64,000 nucleotides of DNA from Cyrtodaria siliqua (Eukaryota > Mollusca > Bivalvia > Adapedonta > Hiatellidae), in the NCBI GenBank assembly GCA_037043455.1, contig JAWPHD010011279.1:1-64000 (forward strand), read 5' to 3'. Below, piece by piece: positions 39,901 through 51,900 of the stretch. The translations under genes were made by a program, and so were the position numbers. The stretch's first letter is position 1. Every line of letters starts with the position of its first letter. The notes under the pieces are model-generated. The model was not told where the DNA came from, did no database searches, and saw only the letters and a list, made by a program, of their open reading frames with translations.

Positions 39901-42900
39901 TCATTGTTATGAGATGGATTCAGGTGTGATTAGTTAGTGCAGTTTGCAACAAAAATGAGATTTTCAAGATAAATTGTTGGAAAACAGGGCTTCCGTTTTT
40001 TTTTAAAAATAATTGTCAACCACACACTTTTTGTTATTGTGTTAACAACGAACACATATAACGGATATGTAGAAAGAATGCAATTAAAGTCCTAAACAGA
40101 ACATCATTTAATGTTTATATACTCGTCACTCATCAAAGTCCCTATACCGCCATCAAAGTTTACAACAGACGTACACAGATTATAAACCTTCTGACGTGGA
40201 GGTACAATGTATTTATTTAATTTACATAACGTTATAAGCACAATTCTAACTTTCACATGACATCAAAATAATTTGACCAATCAGTGATCAATAAAATAAA
40301 AGACCTCCACATTCTGGTAGGGGGTAAACTCGGTGTTTATCGTTAGTGCTCAACTGACTTTAGCCCTTTATAAAACTAGTTTGTAGGGATAATTATATTA
40401 CAAGCTATTTTTTTTTTGTACATCTATGTATCTTCTTTTTGTGTTGTCTGATTTTAAAACACCAATATGGATACATTTAATTTAAATCATAGTCTAATAT
40501 TTTCATTTTCCATATAGAGATTGAGGATAAAGTCCGAGTAGACCCCTTTATTTTCACCTACTGAATATCTCAACATACCGGAAGTTGATCGGATGTGAAA
40601 GTTATGAATATAAACGACTTTAACCAGCCAGGCCAAACCCCAAAACTGGAGCGTCAAATTTAGAGTTAACAACTCATAATTCATTTTACGCATATTCAAT
40701 CACGGGTTTTTATAAGAACCTGTGAATAGATCTATACGTTTAAGTGGCACATATATATTATTATATGATCTGAACACTGTATTTTGACATATTATAAACG
40801 TCAGAAAATACTACCGTTGTATAAAGGGCCGGGTTGTCGGTATGCTTCCTGTACTCGGTGTTTGGGGGACCGTATACCGGCGGCCCGTCATATTTGTTGT
40901 CATTACCCTGGCACAATATCTTGCTCTTGCCATCCACACAACAACTGTCGGGGACGTATACTGCAATACAAACGAATATTAGTACCTTATGTTGAATACA
41001 TATATCTATCACATACTTCCCCTGTAAATAAGTTGTTTTTGAATATACGATACGACGTATACCTGGCTAGTTATATCAATCAGGATTTAGTTGCCGGGCA
41101 ATAAAGCTTTATCACACGCTTGAAATAGAGGGTAAAAAATGTTATATCACGGAAATAACTAATGTTCTTTATGACTTTTTCAGCGGAGTGATACGGAAAT
41201 TACCGATTAGTTTCGATTTTATACGATTTGTCGCGTATGGTTTGTCGTCTGCATTCCATCCTGTTTTCGCGCCAGATTATTGGCTATAAATTTACATCTA
41301 CATGTGTACGTTGAACTTTGACCATAACTCAGCGGAAATGGCTTCACTAGTAATGCTAAGAAGATGAAATAAAAGAGAGGATAGAGATAGATAGAAGTAA
41401 AATAAAGAAATAAATAAGGCATAATACACGGACCATAAAGAGAGTTAAACAAATTTATAATAATGTCAATGATATAGAACCATCCGTGGATGAAATAACC
41501 ACTTATAACCATTCATTTTCTTGATTAGACAATTTCAAATTCAATGGCATTCATTTTAAATCAAATTTCGGGAAAAAATTAATATCGTGTAGATAGATCT
41601 ACACTTACGCGACAGACATTAACACATCAGAATGGGATTACATCTGTAAATAACATTATTGTTTTCTCACTGAAAAACAACGTAGTAAGTGAGATGAAGT
41701 TGATAGTTCAGCAAAGTCAAAGGCCCATATCAGCCCTCGGACATCGCTGAAGTGATACATATTTTATACATTGAAATCTAAAAACTGTTTTAATTTCGAG
41801 CTATTAATGACAGAGATATGATATCACAAATGAGGTAAGGGTCATTACTGAAAACATATATAACTGTATAACAGCGGAGGATATAATCAATGTAATTGCA
41901 TACCTTTTACACGGGCCCTTTGGTATTTTGCAATATTCTTTCTCTACCATTTTTCGTTCAAATTCAAATTCAAAAGTTTTCGGTTTTAAATTGTTTGCAC
42001 GTGCCACTATTCAGTGATATACGCATTTCAACCATATGCATCGTGTCTCATTTATTATTAAAATATTTGGACGATTTAACACTGACCCCTCGGTCATTTG
42101 CGATAGCATTTCTCTGTCAATTTATTCACGAGTTTAATAACATTTCTGGCTTCTGAAATAATACAAATGTGTCTTTCCAATGGTATATGAAATATAATAT
42201 TACGACGCCTATTAAACTATTAACAATTATTAACACTGGTTCATTTCTTTTTTTACCGAGTATATCAGACTACTCAAATGCCAAATTGTCGGAACCAATC
42301 AGATTTATTCCGTAGTAGTTTCGTATAATATTTTTTGAAATATCTTAACATAGTAGGGTTTAAAAATGTTTGCCTTATATAAGGCTCGAAACCTACACAT
42401 AGTAGATGACGCTCTAACCGACTGCGCTTTTTGACTGCGCAGTTGCTTTTTGCGGTATTAAATAGTATAGGCCTATAACAAAGGCCACGATCTGCAATCT
42501 GATTGGTTCCATATCGTCTTAACGAGGCAAACATTAACGGACGATGGATGTACGTCGGACTACTCGCCATCCCATAAAACTCTTAATTTGATGATTTTAT
42601 AACTGATTTTTTTGTGTGTATAATATCAATTCTATAACTGACGTTAAGGTCTGTGCAGCTTAATAACTGACCGTATAGAGGATTATTTTACTGTATTTTG
42701 AAATAACATAAACAATTGATATCCATTGTTCTTATGCAAAACCACCCTCATAATCTGGATCAACAAATGCGCTCAGCTCATTCCCGTAGCAAGCCCTGAA
42801 ATTCAACCGAGGCAAAACCCTTTCTATAGAGATCCGATGGTATGCACCCTCCACCACACCCACACTCCGATTTTGTTTTGTCATTTCAGTAGATTTCAGT

Positions 42901-45900
42901 TTTTAGATTTCAGACATTTGTGCCTATGCTTGATACTGATTATTTATCGATATACGTAAAGTAGATACATTCCAAAATTCTAGCGATGCAACTTTCTCGG
43001 TGTGCCTCAGCGTACATATGGACCTGCAGTTTCATCCACTTCATCTGCATATCAAATTATTTGTAAGTATATAAACACGCTACAAAGCAATATGGTTATA
43101 ATGCTACCTTGTTTTCTAGACGAAAACTATTGTGTATATAGTATATTAGTCTAATTAAAGCACGGTCCCAATGATCAGTACATGAAAAATGCTTATTAAT
43201 AAATGCAGACAATTCAAGTTTTTGCGTCTGTGTGATCAAGATCGATTCAGGACGTTTCGGCATCAAACCATTTCGACATCTAGACGAATCGGCACCTCAA
43301 ACCATTTCGGCATCTATTTTATTTTTACCCTAGACGTTTCGGCACCCATTTATATTTGAGTATTATAATGAAGTAAAGAAGTAAAGAAATTAAATATTTT
43401 CTATAAGATCACTTGTAATTCATTTAAAATGCAAAGTTGATTGCCTTAAATGCAACTCCGAAGCGGTTTTGAGCCTGAATACAACTAAAACATGAACGTA
43501 AATAGGACCCATATGATAATCACTTGTAAAATTTAAGTAAATATGACTTTTATATTATATTGTAGCATGGTCACTGAAATTCCCTTTGTAATAGCTCAGG
43601 TGTAAATCGTTTAATTGAAAATACTTGAATATGTTCCATGTATAATAATGTATACCTAAGAACAAATAAAAACTTATCTGTATTCATACAGTATCTTTTA
43701 ATTCTTCACTTTACCTTCCTGTCATCTCCATATCGACGACTATAGGTGTGTGACTTGAACAAAGCCTCCACAAACTAACCCATTATTGAAAATCGTCTAC
43801 ATATAACGCATACGTTATACTTTTCTTGTTTAATTTTTATTTCTAACTTGGTTTATTAAAATACTCCATGTTCATTGATTATTGGGGAAGTATTACATTT
43901 CCTATCAATACTTCTGACATCACGTACGTTTCTATTAATTAAGAAGTCACCTTAAACACCAGAAAACACGTTAACCGTTAAGACATTTTAAATGTCAGAT
44001 GCAACAAGAAATTGCAGCTGAGTGTGTTATAAACGCTGCGTTCCAGCAACATATTTGAACACGATCAAGCTCCATATTTTTTTCCGTTTGATGTTGAGAT
44101 ATGGGCATAAACTCTTTGTTTTTATTCTGTTGACTTTTATTCTGTTGAATCTCACGAAAAAGTGTGCATTATATACATAAATATCTGTGTCAGATAAGAA
44201 ATAAAACATGTCCAGCGGTTGCGAGATCAAAACCTGGTGTTTGGGACTTGAAACAGATCGAAACCGCGGGCTTGCGGCCCTCAATGTCGATGCTGTTCAA
44301 GTCCCGCCAGCTAGGTATATTATCTGGTACAATATAAACCCGCTGGACATAGTTTACGTTTTGATATACGTTTCGTGAACATGCATTTGTTCTAAATATG
44401 AGCGGAATCTCAGTTAAAATTTATAAGAATTAGACTACATGGTGAACCATGGTAAACTTACTATATATTCTATATACCATACTTCAAGTTGTGCGCCAAC
44501 TTCCCACACACATTCCTGTATTATGCAATCAACAGCTAATTGGAAACAAAGGAAGCTCCAGCATTATTGACCAGATCTATGGATTCTCAGAAGCAAGTGT
44601 TAATTGAATTTGACCGACTGGTCATAACTATCTATTGATCGACGTGAGCAGACACCAACGTCATCATATACATGTTAGATGTATACCACGCCGCAAACAA
44701 ATGGCCTGACACCGGGCCGACCAGCCGTAACCCTACCATTTATATGCTGAAACATGCATGGGTCAACTCTTGTACACTTTAAATTTGTATGCAGTTATAT
44801 GTTGACCCGGCTGGGGTTCGAACGCTATACTATATATACGCCGCGGCGGTAAACGTCGAGTTGAGACTTAAACCCCTAATTATTTTTATTATATATCTTT
44901 TATATACGTAATTTTTATTGGCTGAAAAGAAGTCACGTGAAAGTCATTAGTATGAACTCGTGTTCAAACGTGTCCAATCCGGCTTAAACCAGACTTGCGA
45001 GTCAATAGTTCTCTTTCGGGTGAATAGTTCTCTTTTCGAGTCAATAGTATCTTCCAGATCATTCAAGCGCTTTATTACCAATGTCAATTATTTACAATTA
45101 ACGCTCAATGACATAGAATAAATGTAATGACTCAATCTCCACGCAGAGTTATCGTTCCTTGCACTCACATATATCTCTGCTTACTACTAAATTACTAGAT
45201 TTTGGTAAAACCTGTTAAATTGGAATATGTTTGCGTGAAACTTATTTATTTCTTGTGTAAATATAATTTTCAGAATATCTGCAAATTAGATGTTGCAAGA
45301 TTTAAAATAATGACTTTTTTGAATAATCACCAGACCTAACCCGCGTTCGTCCTACTTCCTTTGACGTTGACAGTCAAATGAGGAAAGAGTGTACTCTGGG
45401 TAGAGATTGGTAATGACTCTGGGTAGAGATTGAAGCTTTCTATCATTCGCAACATCTCCTATAGTGCTTCGCTGCATTACTCGAATGTAATACGCAGGTT
45501 TCCATATTGGTTACGTCATACTAGCGTGACGCGCGTCAGATTCCAGCCAAAACGAATCTGCATTCAAAATCAAAGTTATCTTCAACATTTAGCAATGTCA
45601 TTAAGCCGATTGCTCCATTTGTAATTTATTACATGAAAGCAGTGATAAAACCTTCATCTGTACTGTAAATAACAAACATGCAACGCAAATCTGTGGCATG
45701 CGGCCATATTATTTATGTAGCAACAGTGCACTATTTTCTGTGCCGTTGCATTCCGGCTAACTTTTGAACACGAAGCGCCGTGATACACACGAGGCGGGAT
45801 CCCGAAGAATGACTTGTTGTTGTTTTAAACTGCTACACAGCGTTTAAATCTGAAAGCTTGTATGAGTGAAACGGTACATGTGCAGTGAAGCAGTCTATAT

Positions 45901-48900
45901 CTGTTTTTGATATCTCTTGGTGTCTGAAGCGCTTGACGTTTTACGGCAAGTTAAGCGTCCAGTGAAGCGTTGTAGTAAAAACAAACAGAACTAAGCACGC
46001 AAACTCCCCGCAGTGGTTACTTCCCCTTTCTGTTACAGTAACCACTGCCACCACACACATTTATAGCTGAAATCCAGCTAAGTTTAGAGGGCTGGCGTGG
46101 CGCAGTCAGAAGCGGCGGATTTGTAACCCTCCGTGGTGCCACTGTGTTCCGTCGGTGTGTTCTTGGGCGAGACACTTTCCCTTAGCCTCGTCCGTCGGAT
46201 GGGGACGTAAACCGGGCGGTCCCGTGTATCGGTCTATCCACCGAGCACGTTAAAGAACCATAGGAATCTATTCGATAATAAGAGAAGGGCAGGTTCCCGG
46301 ATTCCTATGTATCCTTCCCCTCTCTCTGGGGCGGCTCTAAATAACCTATACTGTGTTGATGAGCCGTTAAACAACATTCAATTCAATCCAGCTAAGTTTA
46401 ATTGTTTGGTTAAATATTTCAATATTTCAACTTGCTTTGTTCATAATATAGGAAAATAGTGTGAAAAAGGGTATCAGGTTACAAAAATCATTTATTTATT
46501 CAAAAAAATCTTAGCGAATATGAACACCGGTTACTTGGTTACATATGAACACCGGTTACTTGGTTACTTGTAAACACACATGTATTCCGTTCAGAACATT
46601 ACAGATTTAATAAAGAGATTACACCCAAGCATAGACCTACATACGTATTAAAATCTATGACCGAAGCCAAAACAAGTTGAATGTTTTCAACATCTTCTCA
46701 AAGGTGATGATGTTATTGCCAATTGCCTGTTGGTTACGGCAAGAGTTTGCTGTACCAAGCATTACCTAGTGTATCGCCATTTTCTGTAATAACATGGCCT
46801 CAGTTATCGTCACGTGATTTGTGTGGTGGCATGGATTATTGGCTACAATATCACTACGCGGAGGTTGCTAAGAACGGTGTACACTATTATATAACACCGA
46901 GGTATAATGATGTGAACGCCGAGCGAAGCGATGGGAGGCGTTAAAACAATAAGAACCAAGTTTGTATGTACCCTTCGCGAAAAGTACACACCGAGATCTG
47001 TATTTTACGGATTTGTTCAAATGAAATGAATCTCCGCATACTTACGGAATTATTTGAAAATGAGATTTTTTCTTATCTTTTGCTGTTTCAGTCTAGATCA
47101 TTCAATGTATTAATGCTTCTTGTTTCTCTAGGTTAACCACCACTAATTACATGTAAACCTCCGAGGTCGAATGTAGTTCCTATAATAAAAAGTAATTCCT
47201 CCTTTTTTGATGGAAATGGGCATTATAAATAGGGGAAAACTGCCTATTTCTGTTCGATTTTGAGGTTGTATGCATAAGAAGAATATTAATAGGTTTTAAC
47301 TGGATCATTGATGAACACTTTCGAAATTTCGACTCTATGCTTATTATATTACCCTTGAACTGTTTAGTAAACAAACAAGAACTTTCTTACATGTCTTGTG
47401 ACCCCATCTTTTTTGGTGTTTTTTTTGAAGTGGAAAATTAGTTTTCTATATGAAAATGACACTGCTTCGTCATCCATACTTGAGTTGAAGTTGCAGCAAA
47501 TCATTACTATGTGACACTTTAAAATTGGTGTCTATGGGGAAAATAATTGGTGGTTTCATATCTGTATGATTACATATACTAAAACAACGTTCTACTTCTG
47601 TTTCTGTCAACGGTTAAAACTTCATCCTCGGAATTCCCTTGGATGAATAGTTTTAACCATTAACCTCAACAGAAGCAGATAGTTGTATAATATTGTTTCT
47701 AAAGTGCTTTCAAGTGTATATATTTATTTAACGGCTTATCAACACAGTATTAAGGTTATTAACAGCCGCACACAATGAGTGTGATAACGGGATCAACCCT
47801 GTTCTCAGGCATGGAAACACCAAAATATTGATAAGAAATTTGAAAGTGACATCACCACTAGTTTGATATTGGTAGCAAGTTGCATAAACCTTAATTGAGA
47901 GATGTTGAAGTTATGTTCCGGAAACAAAAGGAGACGGACGGACTTCTCATTTGTACAACCCAGACAGAGGCACTGAAAAGGGGCATTAATAAGTGTTTTA
48001 AAAGATTCACTAGGTCGAACTTTGGAGAGCTCGGGTGCCCAAAGAAACATTACAATGTTTAAAACAAGCACCTCCACATATGTCACATTTGTTCCATTCA
48101 CTATTAAAAAATGAAAACATGTTCTTAACTCAACACATTCAATTAATTTGAGGACACATCTATCTAATAGTTTAATTGAATTGGACTTTATAGTCACACC
48201 AACAGCTTAAATCATATGGCGACTTATCCAGCTTCTTTTGGTGGAGGAAGACCCCAGATGCCCCTCCGGGCAATTTTCGTGCACGGTCGGACACCTGGGT
48301 AGAATCACCGACGTTCCGAAAGCCAGCTGAATAGCTTTCTCACATAAAGATTCCTAGGCCCATGGGATCGAACCCACAGCGGTGAGGGGCAGGTGATTTC
48401 AAGTCAGACACTCTAACCACTTGGCCACGGACTATATTTAGTTTGTACAAGTCCATTCCAAGAGTTTGAAACATGTCAGTGTTTGAATCTTTAATTGGTA
48501 TTTACCAACAATTTAGTAAAAACCTAGAAAGAGGCGTATTCATCGATTTCCCGTTAAACCGCTCAATCTTTATTTGAAGACCGGAAAGGTTATAAACAAA
48601 TAACTTCAAAACCCACCTCTATACCTATAGGTTATATTACATAGGCAAATTTCATAAATATATCCTAATCTATATTTAGTTATGCTCTAGAAACGTTTTT
48701 TTTTTTATTCAAATGACAGTTTTGTTTCCATGGACACAGACTTGCAGAGTTCGTATGTTAGATGGGGAAGTACGCTACGTTCGTGTCATTTGCAAAATAC
48801 GTTCAAATCCTGGAGTTTGAAGTGGGATCTTGTGTAGTACGTAGTTTAGTTCAACATGCAGTTTATTTGGTTTAGATTTATAACTACCGCCACCACATGG

Positions 48901-51900
48901 CATGCCATATCTTGATATATTACAGATGCAATTTCCAGGTTGTTATATTATAGTCATTCTTTCCCATCATTCAGGAGCGACATCACACACCAGAGTTGAA
49001 TTTAAATTATTTTTCCAAGACTGTTTTGCGTCCCAGTTTGTTTAAATTCTCATATTGTACTTGAAATGAAACAGTACTATTGCAATTTAGTCTTATAAGA
49101 TTAGCTTTTTGAATACAATGCCATTTCACAGACATAATATAAAAAGATAATATTTGTTATTAGGTCTGTGGCCATTTTGATTAAACACAAACAACTAAAC
49201 GTAAATAAGGAACGCACGAAATTTCTTTAAAAGAAAAATCATACATACGATTATAAAATTAAATAACATTTATATTTCCTTTAAACAACAGTAACACAGA
49301 TATTCCAGTAGAAATGTGTATATTGTCCTTTCAATAAACGATGTATGGAATTGTAGCATATATCTGGTGTGTGATGTCTTTAATCTAGAAGGTTAGAAAC
49401 TACCATGCACCTACTTTTACCATTGGGTTTATACAGTTTGTGCCAGATACTCTGCTGTTTATAAATTCCCCATGAAAAACCTCCGTTTACGTCACCATGG
49501 GCACCGCAACAGCCCAGCTGGAAAATAAAGAAAATAATCATATAAATAACCAATCATGGTTACCACTAACCGCTTGGATTCCAGATTGCAGTTTTAAAAC
49601 AAAATATCTGAAAAAATATGAGAAGTAAAACTAGAAAATGTGTCCATGGTACACGGATGCCTCGCATCAACGCTGTCAGTCACATAAAATATCAAGTTCA
49701 AGAGACCACCTCTATTAAGAAATCACTGTTTCAGTTCACAATTGTATTTTTAACTGTTTTAAGAGACCATATGTGGTATTCTTCCCTTTGATAATCTCTA
49801 AATATATGATTAGCAGTGAAATAGTGGATTTTAGCAATGAAATAAAAGTGGTATTTCATACGTGTGAAATATTATACAATTATGGACTTTTCAGCTGTTA
49901 TACATGATGTGATATGCACCAAAAAAATCATTATTGACCGAGGCGATAGCCGAGGTCAATAATGATTTTTTGGTACATATCAACATCATGTATAACAGCT
50001 GAAAAGTCCATAACTGTTTTATTATATAACCCTCAATTTACAATTATATAAAACAGGTCAATATCAAAAAAACAATTATATAAAACAGGTCAATATCAAA
50101 AAAACAGGTCAATATCAAAAAAACAGGTCAATATCGCTAGATATTTTTTCTAAAAAATTACTTTTTAGCCAATGAAAACGCGTCTATTTATAGGTTATAT
50201 AATAAAGTGTTTTATTTTTCACTGCCGGAACTACCTTTTTCGATATCAAAAACAATTATTTTTTTATTTGTTTACAAAATAACTGTTTAATATACACTTC
50301 TCAAAACTGCTAACTACACCGCTCACGTTTTGGGTTATATATATCGATGGGTTGAATGTTTTTCAATAAAATAAAAAGGAAATACCAATTCAATCATTTT
50401 TACATCATTTCATTTTATTTTTTTCATGGGCAATGCTAGAACTAAACCACAATAAGCAATTACAAACGACCCATGTAAACACTAAAGTCACACTTTTCCC
50501 ATATCTACATGTTACATGGGTCGTTTGTAATTGCTCATTGTGGTTTAGTTCTAGCATTGCCCATGAAAAAAATAAAATGAAATGATGTAAAAATGATTGA
50601 ATTGGTATTTCCTTTTTATTTTATTGGAAAACATTCAACCCATCGATATATATAACCCAAAACGTGAGCGGTGTAGTTAGCAGTTTTGAGAAGTGTATAG
50701 CTATCATTCGACTGTGAATGGTCTAAGAAAATGAGTAATAATTTTTAAAACTGGTCAAGTATTTCAGATTTGTTGCCATTTTCAGCGAAAAATGATTTTT
50801 TTCCGAAAATTATATAAAGTTATATCATTGGATTGGAAATAACTAAGAAAATGAGTAATAGATTATTTAAAAACAGCACTTTTGATGACGTCGTCATAAT
50901 TATTTTTAAAAAAATCTGCAATTCTGCATACTGAAGTACACTTTGATTATATAGCATAAAATAAAAAGAAAATGTGTTGTTTGTTGTGAATAACAGATTT
51001 TATTTCATCTCGAAGTGATCAAACTTCAATAGTTTCACTCATGCTTCGCTCGTGAAAATAAAAATAAAATCTGTTCTTCAAGAGTCTCAATGAACGATGT
51101 TATCCAAGGGACACAACTAGAAAACTGCGACATTCATTTGCATGTACTGAATTATCTACCATGACACTATAAATTTCGCCAAAGTAAGGGAATTAACTAA
51201 TATGTATCTACTTCTGTTGTTTTAAATTTGGTTATTTCCCTTGGATCATTTGCTTACTGCTTGCTGCATCGAATCCCAGGCGTCCGTAATTAGTTTGTTG
51301 GTAGAGTTCCGCTGTATTTCTATGCCGTAATTCTGTATTATCGTTGTTTCGAACCTTTTCTTGACACCGTCTGTAATCTAGTATCGCAAATTACAAATCA
51401 CATGATTATAATCACCATAAGGACACGTTAGACAATATTGGATTCAGCGGTCTCGAACGGAGTGTGAAAAGAATAATTATAGGTGTTTCTGTCTGATTAT
51501 ATTATGCCCGTTGGCATGTATTACTAGTATATATTGGGTTTGTCCCTCTTTTGGTCTGTCTGTTTAAATATACTTATTTTACATCGATTGCGAAACAAGT
51601 TCTTACAACCTAGATTAATCACTCTCGATGGCTTCCTGTGTAGAACCAGTACTAAGCAATCTTGCTCAAGTCAAGGATAAACAACGTGACGACGGAGGAT
51701 CGAACCCACGACCTCTCGATCAGGAGTTCGGCGCTCTACCACTGGACCACGCACTCCACGTTTAAAGTGTAATGTATACACACAACAATGAAACAGTGTA
51801 CACATCTTCAGCATGACATTTGATAAAGATCCAAAACTCTCGGGTTAATTTAAAAAAAATTTTTAACCTGGAACTTAACCTTGCCGTTTACAAGTGATTG

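Noticed and set aside
42274..42570. 98-codon minus-strand frame as an extra tetraspanin exon
   Set aside because: No tetraspanin motif, and exons 5 and 6 already join in phase across the split codon.
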